Source of the DNA: Enterocloster bolteae
GTDB taxonomy: Bacteria; Bacillota; Clostridia; Lachnospirales; Lachnospiraceae
Direction of reading: 5' to 3'
NCBI RefSeq assembly: GCF_002234575.2
Contig: NZ_CP022464.2
Span: 4,092,001 to 4,156,000, forward strand
DNA: 64,000 nucleotides
The notes beneath the pieces were generated by a model. It made no database searches. It saw only the letters and a program-made list of their open reading frames with translations, and was not told the origin of the DNA. The translations under genes and the position numbers were made by a program. This document shows, in pieces, positions 23,185 to 32,778 of this stretch; the first letter of the stretch is position 1, and the number at the start of each line of letters is the position of its first letter.

Positions 23185-26061
23185 TTAGCCCAGAAGCTGC
23201 TCAAACGCTGCTGTCTGCATCGGACGGTAATAGTAATAGCCCTGGGCGATGTGGCAGCCAATATCCTGGAGTACTTTTACCTGTACTTGGGTTTCCACTC
23301 CTTCGCATACGACCTCCATCCCCAGCTCCGAGGCCATGTTCACCAGATTTTCAATGACAATCTGCTCCCGCGGTCCCTGAAGCCCGGCACATACAAAGCT
23401 GCGGTCCAGTTTGAGGACATCCGCCCTCAGCCTTTGCAGCTGCCCCAAGGAGGAATATCCGGAGCCGAAATCATCTATGGCAATCTGAAATCCGCGCATC
23501 TTCAGTTCCGTCAGGGCGGAGGACACACTCTCAGGTGCATCGGCAATCGCACTTTCGGTAATCTCCACTTCCAGCAGATGATGGGGAACCTGGAACCGAT
23601 CAGCAATTTCAGAAACCTGGCCGGCAAACCCGTCATGTCCGAAATGCATCTGCGAGAAATTACATGAGACTGTAACAGCGGGACGTCCCTCATCCAGCCA
23701 TCTGCGTACTGTGCGGCATACCTGCTCAAACATATGAAGGTCCACTCGGACAATAAGACCCTTCTTTTCAAAAAATGGAATGAAGGACCCCGGCATCAGA
23801 AGCCCCTGTTCCGGGTGATTCCAGCGAACCAGGGCTTCGCAGCCCACAATCCTGCCTGTATCCATGTCCACCTTTGGCTGGTAATACGCCTCAAATTCCC
23901 CCTGTTCCATCGCGGAGGCCAGCCTTCCCTCCAGCCCCTGTTCAAACAGGGCCTTATTCCGCATCTGCTCATCATATAGGAAGCAGCTTCCGCCTGCCGC
24001 TGTCTTAGCGCTACGCATGGCATAGTTCGCAAAGTCAAGCATCTGTTTCATGTCGTTAGTCTCGCCGGCATCCGCCTGGTAAACACCAAAGGATACCGCG
24101 ATCTCATAAGGTATGATTCCCCTCTCCCCACGCCACTTGTTCAGCACCGCCTGGATATGCATCAAATCAGCAGCAAGCGTTTCCCATTGTTTGTAATGCC
24201 TGAGCATCACGAAGTTATCAGCCGAAAGCCTGGCGCAGCACTCCCTGTCCTCCATTGATTTCTGTAAGATACTCCCGAATGCGCGCAGGACTTCATCCCC
24301 CTCCTCAAAGCCAAAGGTATCGTTTATCAGCTTGAAACGGTCAATGTCACAATAAACCACCGCATATTTCCCCGTCGCCAGGAGTTCCTCCGCCCGGACA
24401 TAAAAACGGTTTATATTATCCAGACCTGTCAGCTCATCCCGGTAGAGCAGGTCCTGGATACGGCGCTTACTGCGGGAAATATTAAACAGGTTGATGCACA
24501 GCAGCAGGATGATGCTGCCGGATACAGCTGCCACAAGCCCTGTTATCAACCAGATATTCTGATGTACAAACGCTTCCATGGTAATGGGACGGACAGAAAC
24601 GGAGTTGTTCAGCAGCAGGGTATCAATCTCTTCATTGGACATATACTGGATATATTTATCCAATATGGAGAACAACCTGGGGTCGGCAGATTTGGATACG
24701 CCGATACAGAGGTCGTTTGGGTACTGGGTCAGCGCAGTGACATGAAGCTTTTCATATTTGGGGGCGCTGATTATGTAATTTGCCGTCTGGGTATTGGTAT
24801 AAGTTGCCTGAGCTTTTCCATCCAGGACTGCATCAAAACACGCCTGTATAGAATCGTAATATTGGATTTCCTTTTCCGGATTGTTTTGGGCGACATGTTC
24901 AGAGAGCTGATACCCCTCCGGAAGAGCCAGCACCTCTATCTCCGTTCTTTCAGCCTGGGTAATCATTGCACTGGGAGTATTCAGGAAACGCAGTGTGGTG
25001 TTCATATGGTTGCGCTCATCCCACAGATAATCTCCATCCACAACGGAAACGGCATCCGTCTCCCCCAGTTTCACTGCACGTAAGGCCGTGGCTGCAGGGC
25101 AGGCTTCAAACTGGAAGTCCAGCCCGCTCTTCTCTGCAATCCGGGCAAAAATATCTGCCATAATACCGTTTAACTCGCCTTCAGCATCTTTATATGAGAA
25201 AGGGGCAAACGAAGGGTCGTAAGAAATATGTATCGGCTCATCCGCAGCCTCGATGTATTCAACTTCTTCCTTGGTTAGTACCGGAACCTGATTGGAGCTT
25301 GGTGAGAGATACTTGTCATAAAGGTCCGTCCGATAATCAGGATTGCGCAGAAGAATGTCATTAATGGACCGGTTAATCTGAGCCAAAAGGTCCGGACGCT
25401 GTTTCGAGACCGCAATGTACATTGGGGTCGGGGCAAACCGCGCAACACTGCGGAACACACTGCTGCGGCCCAGGTGGGTAATTGCCACACCATCCAGGGT
25501 CCCGCTCCCAAGCGCGTCCAGCAGTTCCTGCGTCTCATCATATTCAATGATGGTGAGCGCAACGCCGTTCTGCGCACAGTAGCGTTTGAAACTTTCGCCA
25601 TCCTCACCCCCCTTAATAATGCCTACCCTCATGCCCTGGAAAGCGTCAAAATCCTCATAATTGTAACGGTTATCATCCATCCGCACATTGAGGGTAGTAT
25701 AAATCGTACACATGGACTCATCGGTAAATAACATCTGATCCATTCTGCCTTCCGTGCGGTATACAGCAGGCAGAATGTCTATCCTGCCATCAATCAAAAG
25801 CTGGAACGCTTCCTGCCAGCTGGGGGAATCCACTACCTCGTAAGATAGTCCACTCAGTTTTGAGACTTCCTGGAGGAACTCGAAGTTATAACCTTCATAC
25901 TCCCCCTGCGCATTATGATACATGTAATCGCCATCTTCATAATAGCCTACAAGCGCGGCAGAAGCCGTCTCCGCTGCGGATACGTCCAGAGGGAACAGGA
26001 ATACAATGAGAAGCACGGCTATCATCAATATCCCATTCATCCCTTTTACCTTTGTCTGCAT
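23185..26061 (-). CDS. Sensor with two solute-binding domains, degenerate GGDEF and EAL domains
   Basis: A 958-residue membrane signalling protein. Signal peptide to about residue 30; two periplasmic-type SBP_bac_3 domains outside the cell (about 35-260, ALVGYYEDGDYMYHNAQGEY; about 270-490, ISYDPSFAPFSYKDAEGELN); a span at about 505-527; GGDEF domain about 545-700; EAL domain about 708-955. The GGDEF signature is changed to SADNF, so cyclase activity is unlikely. The EAL domain keeps EALVRW, DDFGSGYSSL, KLDRSFV and EGVET, so it should hydrolyse cyclic di-GMP. It would lower c-di-GMP according to an amino-acid-like ligand. Single gene; start follows GGAGGG. Confidence 0.9.
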   Translation of the reverse strand: MQTKVKGMNGILMIAVLLIVFLFPLDVSAAETASAALVGYYEDGDYMYHNAQGEYEGYNFEFLQEVSKLSGLSYEVVDSPSWQEAFQLLIDGRIDILPAVYRTEGRMDQMLFTDESMCTIYTTLNVRMDDNRYNYEDFDAFQGMRVGIIKGGEDGESFKRYCAQNGVALTIIEYDETQELLDALGSGTLDGVAITHLGRSSVFRSVARFAPTPMYIAVSKQRPDLLAQINRSINDILLRNPDYRTDLYDKYLSPSSNQVPVLTKEEVEYIEAADEPIHISYDPSFAPFSYKDAEGELNGIMADIFARIAEKSGLDFQFEACPAATALRAVKLGETDAVSVVDGDYLWDERNHMNTTLRFLNTPSAMITQAERTEIEVLALPEGYQLSEHVAQNNPEKEIQYYDSIQACFDAVLDGKAQATYTNTQTANYIISAPKYEKLHVTALTQYPNDLCIGVSKSADPRLFSILDKYIQYMSNEEIDTLLLNNSVSVRPITMEAFVHQNIWLITGLVAAVSGSIILLLCINLFNISRSKRRIQDLLYRDELTGLDNINRFYVRAEELLATGKYAVVYCDIDRFKLINDTFGFEEGDEVLRAFGSILQKSMEDRECCARLSADNFVMLRHYKQWETLAADLMHIQAVLNKWRGERGIIPYEIAVSFGVYQADAGETNDMKQMLDFANYAMRSAKTAAGGSCFLYDEQMRNKALFEQGLEGRLASAMEQGEFEAYYQPKVDMDTGRIVGCEALVRWNHPEQGLLMPGSFIPFFEKKGLIVRVDLHMFEQVCRTVRRWLDEGRPAVTVSCNFSQMHFGHDGFAGQVSEIADRFQVPHHLLEVEITESAIADAPESVSSALTELKMRGFQIAIDDFGSGYSSLGQLQRLRADVLKLDRSFVCAGLQGPREQIVIENLVNMASELGMEVVCEGVETQVQVKVLQDIGCHIAQGYYYYRPMQTAAFEQLLG

Positions 26062-26134
26062 ATGAATTCCCTCCTCAACGGCTCGGCTCCATTATTCATA
26101 CAAACTGCATCTTTCCTTTTTGAGCTTTAAGGCT

Positions 26135-26163
26135 ATTTTAACACATATACCGGCCAAACGCAA
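26135..26163 (-). promoter_or_regulatory. Promoter of the EAL sensor gene
   Basis: TTGCGT (complement 26158-26163), 17-bp spacer and TAAAAT (complement 26135-26140), 75 bp before the start codon. The remaining gap to 26414 is AT-rich and must carry the LysR-gene promoter, but I cannot place it with confidence. Confidence 0.6.
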
Positions 26164-26414
26164 TTTGATGCATGTTGAAAAAACCTATATAATATAACGA
26201 TGCCTGTATCGGCACAATACATCTTTCAACAAATGGCTATGGGAACACTTTTACTCTTAATTATGAAGATGTCTGCCGGGGTGTTTCACAGATATCCGGT
26301 TGTTCCTTTTTACTTTTCTAAAAATTATTATGCAGAAAACTTTGTTTATGCTATAATTTTTTATTAGGGATTTAAAAAGATTCTTTCGAGATTTGACTAT
26401 AAAAGGAGAATATT

Positions 26415-27362
26415 ATGGATTTAACCAGCCTTCGGTACTTTGTCGCATTAGCCCGTAATCTTCATTTTACCAAAACAGCACAAGAACTGTATATTTCCCA
26501 GCAAAATCTGAGTCAGCATATAAACAAACTGGAAACTCACTACCGTACCCCATTATTCTACAGAAAACCAAAGCTTCAATTGACGCCAGCGGGCAAAGCC
26601 TTGTATGACTCATGCATTAAAATTCTCACAGAGGAAGATAATATCTCACGGCAAATGAATGATATCATTCAAAATAATGTGGGTTCTCTTTCCATCGGAG
26701 CAAGCCAGTACCGTGGCCAGTACTGGCTTCCGCTCATTCTTCCTGACTATCTAAAGTGCTGGCCAAATATAAATGTGCAGGTCACTATGGAACGGTCGGA
26801 AAAGATGGAACAGCTTCTTGTCTCGGGGGACCTGGACTTTTTCGTAGGAATCAAGCACGGCGATGATTCCCTGCTCCGATTTATTCCGTTAATGAATGAC
26901 AAAGTATATATGGCTATCACAAGGGAGCTGATGGAGCAATATTTTGGTAAAGAGACTGATACGATTATTACAAAATGCAGCAATGGCACCACCCTGAAAG
27001 AATTTAAAGAGGTACCATTTATGCGGTTGAAATCCACTTACCGGCTCCGTATGCTGACTGACAAGTGTTTTCAGGCTGTAGGCTATAAACCACGGCAGAT
27101 TCTGGAAGTGGAATCCATCGACCTGATGATTTCTCTGTTCCCATATAGTCTGGGCGCCTTTTTCTGCACAGGGATGCGGGTTCCATCGCTCAAAACCGCC
27201 CATCCAAACACTTACTTTTTCCCGGTACAGCTGAATGGAAAAACCTTGCTCAATCCACTCGGCATTGTATACCATAAAGACCGTTTTCTTCCCAGATATG
27301 CACAGGATTTCATGGAGCGGTTAAAATCTTTTTTTGCATCATTTGAAAATTCTTCCTGTTAA
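26415..27362 (+). CDS. LysR-family transcriptional regulator
   Basis: A 315-residue LysR regulator: winged helix at residues 1-60 (LRYFVALARNLHFTKTAQEL, YISQQNLSQHINKLE) and a substrate-binding-like domain from about 90. GASQYRGQYWLPLILPDYLK starts the sensor. Start follows AAAAGGAGAA. It is convergent with, and 3 bp from, the end of the five-gene anion/hydroxy-acid operon, which it may control at the distant promoter near 32.65 kb; that is inferred from neighbourhood only. Confidence 0.9.
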   Translation: MDLTSLRYFVALARNLHFTKTAQELYISQQNLSQHINKLETHYRTPLFYRKPKLQLTPAGKALYDSCIKILTEEDNISRQMNDIIQNNVGSLSIGASQYRGQYWLPLILPDYLKCWPNINVQVTMERSEKMEQLLVSGDLDFFVGIKHGDDSLLRFIPLMNDKVYMAITRELMEQYFGKETDTIITKCSNGTTLKEFKEVPFMRLKSTYRLRMLTDKCFQAVGYKPRQILEVESIDLMISLFPYSLGAFFCTGMRVPSLKTAHPNTYFFPVQLNGKTLLNPLGIVYHKDRFLPRYAQDFMERLKSFFASFENSSC

Positions 27363-27365
27363 TTA

Positions 27366-28646
27366 TTAATATAAAGGAAAAACAAATGGTGCCCATATAA
27401 TATAAGCGGCGGCAAAAACAGCCGCCGTTGGCAGTCCTGCTTTTATATAATCGCTGAATCGGTATTCACCTGCTTCCATAATCAGCGCCTGGATTCCGGC
27501 CGCCATCGGAGTAGAAATAGAAAGCGTGGCGCCTGCCACTGTGGCAACCATAATGGCAGTGGGATTGATTCCTGTTGTACAGGCCACAGTAGCCGCAATG
27601 GGCATCGTCAGATTGATCACAGGTATATTGCCCATAAACTGCGTCATGGCAAAGGGTACAAGCAAAAAAATAGCAACCAGCACATATTCACTTTGGCTGG
27701 AGTTTGTTGCGAAAACCAGTTTTTCTACTATCCAGTCTGCAATTCCGGTTTTGGTCAACGCATTTGCAAAACCCAGACTTCCCGCGAATATACACACAGT
27801 ATTTAAGTCAATTGCTCCAAATGCTTCTTTTCCACTCAGCACGCCGCTGACAATCATCAGCAATGCGCCGATCAGAGGCGCATAGTGTGACGGAATCCCC
27901 ACCAGAGAACTGATAATCATTGCAGCAATGCTGCCAAAAAAGATTCCAATTCCCATTTTATCCTTAAATTCAGAAAGATTGCAGTTCTCGTTCAAAATAA
28001 TCTCTTCCTGATTTTTGTCCCCATTTTCTTTTTGATTTGAAATAAACTTATAGCCAAATAATCCAATAAAACTGATTGTCACTATCAATACCGGCAATCT
28101 TGCAATAGCTGAATCAAATAAACTCATACGAACAGATGACCCCATCATCTGTAAATACGAATTTCCCTGTTCCATAAAAGCTGCTCCCATTCCAAATGGC
28201 ATAATTGCGAAACCCATACAAGCTGCGTCCATAACAGGCTTCAGCAAACGTCTTTTCTGAAAATTCCCTTTCCTGCTAAGCAGGGATACCATTGGAAGCA
28301 TTGTTGCCCCCGCTGCTGTGGCACTGGTCAGCATTGCAAGAAAAGAGGCAATATACATACAAATCCATCTCATTTTCTTCTCACTGCTGCCAATTTTCTG
28401 AAGAAGCTTCTGTATCTTTATAATAAAACTTGTTTTCATAAGTCCGGCGCCTAAAATGAAAATCGAAGCAAACAGAAAAACCGTTGTGTTTCCAAATCCC
28501 GCCCAGGCTTCTGCTGATGACAGTACCCCCGTAATCTCTAATGCAAGACAGCAAAAAACCGCTGTCATTCCATAAGGAATTTTTGCCCAGATATAACTAA
28601 TAAGCATAAAAAATCCTATTAATAATGTAACCTGAATATCCCCCAT
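27366..28646 (-). CDS. SLC13/ArsB-superfamily anion permease
   Basis: A 426-residue membrane protein with 11-12 spans. Features of the ion-transporter superfamily: ATAAGATMLPMVSLLSRKG (about 108-126) and FMGNIPVINLTMPIAATVA (about 340-358), the two re-entrant loops. It would import a carboxylate or related organic anion with Na+ or H+. It is the last gene of the operon starting at 32578, and is the second, non-homologous-looking transporter there. Start follows GGGAGGAG. Substrate unknown. Confidence 0.83.
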   Translation of the reverse strand: MGDIQVTLLIGFFMLISYIWAKIPYGMTAVFCCLALEITGVLSSAEAWAGFGNTTVFLFASIFILGAGLMKTSFIIKIQKLLQKIGSSEKKMRWICMYIASFLAMLTSATAAGATMLPMVSLLSRKGNFQKRRLLKPVMDAACMGFAIMPFGMGAAFMEQGNSYLQMMGSSVRMSLFDSAIARLPVLIVTISFIGLFGYKFISNQKENGDKNQEEIILNENCNLSEFKDKMGIGIFFGSIAAMIISSLVGIPSHYAPLIGALLMIVSGVLSGKEAFGAIDLNTVCIFAGSLGFANALTKTGIADWIVEKLVFATNSSQSEYVLVAIFLLVPFAMTQFMGNIPVINLTMPIAATVACTTGINPTAIMVATVAGATLSISTPMAAGIQALIMEAGEYRFSDYIKAGLPTAAVFAAAYIIWAPFVFPLY

Positions 28647-28671
28647 TTTTCTCCTCCCTATTATAGTTTCG

Positions 28672-28769
28672 ATTTTTGCTTTTATATTTTAAATTTTTCC
28701 TTTTATATTTTAGATTTTTCCTTATACAGAACATGCAGACACTCCGCTTTTTCAAAGCCGAATGTCTGC
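28672..28769. repeat. 21-bp tandem repeat and hairpin between two operon genes
   Basis: Two and a half copies of a 21-bp AT-rich unit (ATTTTTCCTTTTATATTTTA plus one base) occupy 28672-28725, followed by a stem GCAGACA/TGTCTGC (28735-28769). It lies between the dehydrogenase and permease genes and may tune mRNA stability or partial termination. Confidence 0.55.
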
Positions 28770-28785
28770 TCTTTCATCTCAGTTA

Positions 28786-29817
28786 TTAATAATCATACAT
28801 ACCCACCGGTTTTCTGTCCGGCTTAATCGTATCAGTATATACGGGAGCTGTTTCATAATCAATATCCGGTATAGGCCAGGTTGGCTCTTTTCCTTCATAC
28901 ATCTCCACAATTCCCATTGCAGCCATGTAAGAAGCCCGCATTGCCGCTTCCACCGTATTGCCGCCAACATGCGGAGTAATCAGCACATTATCCAGAGTGA
29001 TCAGCGGCATATCCGGAAGAATGGGTTCGTGCACAACAGCGTCCAGCGCAGCGCCTGCTATTACATGATTCTTACAGGCCTCATATAAATCCTGTTCATT
29101 GACCACCGCGCCTCTTGCTGTATTAATCAGGAATGCGGTGGGCTTCATCATCGAGAGTGTTTCTTTATTAATCATATTTCTTGTAACAGAGGTATTTGGC
29201 GTATGTAAAGATACATAATCACTTTCTCTGAAAATGCGTTCTATATCTCTGACCACTTCAACCCCCTCCGGGAAATCACATGCCGGCTTATATGGATCAT
29301 AGCAAAGCACATTCATCTCCATTGCCAGGCAGCGTTTCGCCGTGCGGCTTCCGATATTTCCACATCCAATCAAACCAACAGTCTTTCCGTTCAGCGTAGT
29401 CATATATGTTTTCAGTTTTGCATCGTAAAAATCCACTGTTAACATATCGCGAAGACGTGTTACATTTCTGCTCATATACAGCATCAGCATAAGAGCTGTC
29501 TCCGCAACTGATGTGCTGTTCGCAACCGGAGCGTAAAGGCATTTCACTCCATAATCCGCTGCCGCTTTTAAGTCCACAGCGTCATATCCGGCCCCATGGC
29601 GTACCAGAACTTTGAGATTCGGTGCAGCTGCTTCAAATACAGCTCTGGGCATTTTCGTAATTCGTACGATAATGGCGTCCGGCTTATGCTCCTTCATGTC
29701 CGCAATTACATCTTCCGTTTCAAATCCGCGGCCGTCAATCAACGTATGTCCATGGCTTTCCAGCAAATCGCGTGCATCTTTTTTTAATTCCTGTGGTAAA
29801 AGAATTTTCCAACCCAT
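28786..29817 (-). CDS. D-isomer 2-hydroxyacid dehydrogenase
   Basis: A 343-residue NAD-dependent dehydrogenase of the phosphoglycerate-dehydrogenase type. NAD-binding GxGxxG appears in VGLIGCGNIGSRTAKRCLAM (about 148-167). Catalytic residues: Arg in NTARGAVVNEQDL (about 237), Glu in VHEPILPDMP (about 266) and His in ITPHVGGNT (about 285). It would reduce a 2-keto acid to the D-hydroxy acid, or the reverse. It lies between two anion transporters and an RraA-like protein, so a carboxylated hydroxy acid is likely its substrate. Confidence 0.9.
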   Translation of the reverse strand: MGWKILLPQELKKDARDLLESHGHTLIDGRGFETEDVIADMKEHKPDAIIVRITKMPRAVFEAAAPNLKVLVRHGAGYDAVDLKAAADYGVKCLYAPVANSTSVAETALMLMLYMSRNVTRLRDMLTVDFYDAKLKTYMTTLNGKTVGLIGCGNIGSRTAKRCLAMEMNVLCYDPYKPACDFPEGVEVVRDIERIFRESDYVSLHTPNTSVTRNMINKETLSMMKPTAFLINTARGAVVNEQDLYEACKNHVIAGAALDAVVHEPILPDMPLITLDNVLITPHVGGNTVEAAMRASYMAAMGIVEMYEGKEPTWPIPDIDYETAPVYTDTIKPDRKPVGMYDY

Positions 29818-29853
29818 AATTTCTTCCTCTCATTTCATGATTCTTCATTATTC

Positions 29854-31272
29854 TTAGCAAATGCCCATGATTTTCCAATACGGAAGTCCGATAATAAGGA
29901 ATACCGCAAAAATCATAGCTAATAAAATGGTTCCTTTCAGATACCAGTCTTTCTGGCTCACATAACCATTTCCAAAAATATAGATACTTGCACCGTTTCC
30001 GTAGTTGCACAAAAGCGCGCCATATCCGCCGAAAAACGCCAGCATCAAAGACAATGCCATTATATTTACATTTGTGGATGCCGCCAATGTCAAAATAACC
30101 GGGTAAATAGAGGCGATATAGGCTGCATTGGACACGAAGAAGTACTTTGTAACAAAACTTATTAACAGCAGAATCACTAATACAGCCATTCCATTCACAG
30201 CTGAGAGATCCAGATAATTTTGTATCTGGCCAGACAGCCAGGAATAAAATCCTCCTTCATTAATTGCGCCGGATATACTGAAAAATGCACCGTACCATAT
30301 GTACATGTTCCATGCACCCTTTTCCGCCATCAAGTCATTCCAATCCATGACCCCAAGCAGCAGCTCCAATGCCAGAAAAGCAAATGCAACCACATACATA
30401 CTGATTCCAATTTTTCCCCCGAGCATCCATCCCAGAATCGCCATGATAAATAATGCCAGCAGAATTTTCTCGTCTTTTTTCATTGCGCCCATTTCCTGCA
30501 TTTTACTGACAACAAAGGGTTTAATATCTCCCAAATCTTTCATCTGGGGCGGATAGAGCTTATACACAACCAGCGGGCACAAAAACAAAACAATCAGTCC
30601 CGGCACCAATGCCGCCTTAAACCACAGCATCCATGTCAATTCCACTCCGGCAATGTCTTTAATGGTTGAGGCAATCACTGCATTGGATGCCATTCCTGTC
30701 AGAAACAATACTGCTGTGGACATGGCAACTACATGTTCCAGCAGCTCCAGATATCCTCCCAGCTTTTGCGGATCCTTGTCCGGATAAGAACCCAGTGACT
30801 CTGAGACGCCCCGGAAAATAGGAAATACAATGGCAGAACGGGACGTATTGGACCCGGTGGCCGGACTCAGTATTAAATCACAAAGCATCATGACATATCC
30901 AAGACCCAGAGAGGATCTTCCGAATTTGGTTCCCCCAAATTTGGAAAGCAATATGTATGCAAGACGTTTTCCTAATCCGGTTTTCTTAAACGCCCCACAG
31001 GCAAGAAGCACTGCAAGCAAAAACCAAACTCCCTGGGCAGCATATCCGCTGTACAAAACAGCTGGTTTTTCAACAAAGCAGGCCCCAAGTCCCAATACAA
31101 TCAGGCTGATTACCGGCTCTGAAAAAGGTTTCAAAATCAATCCGCACAGCAGGGACAGACACAGACCGAACATATGCCAGGTCTCTGTCTCCAGGCCTGC
31201 GGGAGCAGAGATAAGCCATGTCAGGAGCGGAAACAAAACTACCGGTATCATTTTTACCAGACGATTTTTCAT
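29854..31272 (-). CDS. DASS-family dicarboxylate transporter
   Basis: A 472-residue membrane protein with about 12-14 spans. Divalent anion:Na+ symporter signatures are present: SPATGSNTSRSAIVFPIFRG (about 136-155, with the SNT motif) and the second repeat near FVSNAAYIASIYPVILTLA (about 370-388). It should import or exchange C4-C6 di- or tricarboxylates. Start follows GAGGAGGAG, 17 bp after the RraA gene, so the operon is tightly coupled. Confidence 0.88.
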   Translation of the reverse strand: MKNRLVKMIPVVLFPLLTWLISAPAGLETETWHMFGLCLSLLCGLILKPFSEPVISLIVLGLGACFVEKPAVLYSGYAAQGVWFLLAVLLACGAFKKTGLGKRLAYILLSKFGGTKFGRSSLGLGYVMMLCDLILSPATGSNTSRSAIVFPIFRGVSESLGSYPDKDPQKLGGYLELLEHVVAMSTAVLFLTGMASNAVIASTIKDIAGVELTWMLWFKAALVPGLIVLFLCPLVVYKLYPPQMKDLGDIKPFVVSKMQEMGAMKKDEKILLALFIMAILGWMLGGKIGISMYVVAFAFLALELLLGVMDWNDLMAEKGAWNMYIWYGAFFSISGAINEGGFYSWLSGQIQNYLDLSAVNGMAVLVILLLISFVTKYFFVSNAAYIASIYPVILTLAASTNVNIMALSLMLAFFGGYGALLCNYGNGASIYIFGNGYVSQKDWYLKGTILLAMIFAVFLIIGLPYWKIMGIC

Positions 31273-31289
31273 CTGTTTCTCCTCCTCTT

Positions 31290-31991
31290 TTAGCAGTTAT
31301 AAACGTCATCTATAATCTCTACATTTTTCTTTTCCATCAAATCTTCTACCCACTGGCGGTTCACAGTCCCTTTTGCAGAATTCTCCGCTTTCTGTTTATC
31401 TGCCGCTGAGAGTGTCCTGGCTTTTTCAAGAATCTCTGCCGCATCCTGTCTCGGAATAACGATTACGCCGTCTTTATCGCCCAGAATAATATCTCCGGGG
31501 TTTACAGTAATGCTGCCGCACGCAATCGGAACATTTACCTCGCCAGGACCTTCTTTATAAGGGCCGGCCGGATTCGTTCCAGTTGCATAAATCGGCAGAT
31601 GCCCTTTTGAAATCACATCAATATCCCGAATCGGCCCATCAATCACAATTCCGGCAATTTTTTTGAAACCCTGCATGTAATTATACATGATTTCTCCCAT
31701 AATCGCCCGGCTCCGCTCGCCCTCGTTGGAAACAACAATCACATCGCCCGGCATAGACATATTCATTGCCTTATGAAGCATCATATTGTCACCAGGCCTT
31801 GCCTTCACCGTTAAAGCCACACCGCACATAATTGCTTCAGACGGGTTTGACATCAGTCTGATACTGGGATTCATGCCGCATAACCGTCCCATACAATCTG
31901 CTACATTTGCTGCCGGTAATTTGCTGAATTCTTCTACTAAATAGTTATCCGGTAAATTTCTCTTTAAAAAAACACGATTTCCAACTGCCAT
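31290..31991 (-). CDS. RraA-family protein (HMG/CHA aldolase-like)
   Basis: A 233-residue RraA-fold protein. Members with the right motifs are Mg-dependent aldolases for 4-hydroxy-4-methyl- or 4-carboxy-4-hydroxy-2-oxoadipate, or oxaloacetate decarboxylases. Key motifs: MGEIMYNYMQ (the GELL helix equivalent), IVIDGPIRDID with Arg-Asp binding the substrate and metal, and LGDKDGVIVIP. ATG 31991 (MAVGNRVFLKRN) is used because AAGGAGGAG precedes it; an earlier ATG lies within the HD gene. In this operon it may cleave the imported acid to pyruvate or oxaloacetate. Confidence 0.85.
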   Translation of the reverse strand: MAVGNRVFLKRNLPDNYLVEEFSKLPAANVADCMGRLCGMNPSIRLMSNPSEAIMCGVALTVKARPGDNMMLHKAMNMSMPGDVIVVSNEGERSRAIMGEIMYNYMQGFKKIAGIVIDGPIRDIDVISKGHLPIYATGTNPAGPYKEGPGEVNVPIACGSITVNPGDIILGDKDGVIVIPRQDAAEILEKARTLSAADKQKAENSAKGTVNRQWVEDLMEKKNVEIIDDVYNC

Positions 31992-32008
31992 TTCCTTCTC
32001 CTCCTTTA

Positions 32009-32578
32009 TCAATGCGTTTCCAGGCAAAGTGTTGTTCCTGCCTGAACAAAATGGATATCCGCATCCATCATATCCGCATAATATAAAATCATTCCTTCAA
32101 TTGATCTGGGAATCACCTTTGACTGTCCGGAATGAGCAACCACCAGCCCTGTAACCTCATTAGGAAGCCCGTATTTTTGTGTATAATAACCGCTCAAAAA
32201 TCCATGCTGGTAAATCTTACCCAGACTGCTCTTCCTGCTCGTTTTGCTTCCCTGGTCACCCATCTCCATTTCTTCAAGCTTACATACATCATGCAAAACC
32301 GCAGCAAGGATTAAAATATCAGTATCAATCTCATAACCATATTTTTCAACGGTATTTCGCGCAATCATAAGCGCATTCGCTGTAACACTTTCCGTATGCT
32401 TCACCAGTGCCACCCCAGGAGCACGGGTTGCAAACTGCGCGTCCGCTATATCTTCCCATGAGCTGTTTTCAAATGCTTCCACCCAGATTTCAGCTGCCTT
32501 TTTTGCATATTCCTGATTTTTTATCTCTGATAATTGGGGAAAATATGATCTAACCATCTCTTCTGTTATTTTGGTCAT
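32009..32578 (-). CDS. HD-domain phosphohydrolase-like protein
   Basis: A 189-residue metal-binding HD protein: His at about 59 (VKHTESVTANAL), the HD pair in AAVLHDVCKLEE (about 94-105), a later His (QHGFLSGYY) and the last Asp (YYADMMDADIHF). This is the compact HD fold of small hydrolases. It is the first gene of the hydroxy-acid operon. The substrate cannot be deduced; it may repair or hydrolyse a phosphorylated or nucleotide-linked by-product. Start follows GAAGGAGG. Confidence 0.82.
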   Translation of the reverse strand: MTKITEEMVRSYFPQLSEIKNQEYAKKAAEIWVEAFENSSWEDIADAQFATRAPGVALVKHTESVTANALMIARNTVEKYGYEIDTDILILAAVLHDVCKLEEMEMGDQGSKTSRKSSLGKIYQHGFLSGYYTQKYGLPNEVTGLVVAHSGQSKVIPRSIEGMILYYADMMDADIHFVQAGTTLCLETH

Positions 32579-32636
32579 ATTGAACCTCCTTCTGTTTCAT
32601 TTAAAATATTCAGCATGCTTTTTATTTTCTGATATC

Positions 32637-32701
32637 ATTATATATTCTTTTTTAACAACAGTAAAACAAGGTTATATTTATTTTTGACAACAAATCGTTG
32701 T
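32637..32701 (-). promoter_or_regulatory. Promoter and dyad of the hydroxy-acid operon
   Basis: TTTACT (complement 32660-32665), 17 bp and TATAAT (complement 32637-32642) make a promoter 60 bp before the HD gene. Directly upstream is a dyad ACAAC-AAATC-GTTGT at 32687-32701, about 40 bp before the expected transcript start, where activators of the LysR type bind. Confidence 0.55.
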
Positions 32702-32778
32702 AAAGAATATGGATTTATGGTGGTTTTTTATTGTATATATTGTGCAGGTTTGATGGATTATATGGCGGAGATTAAGGA

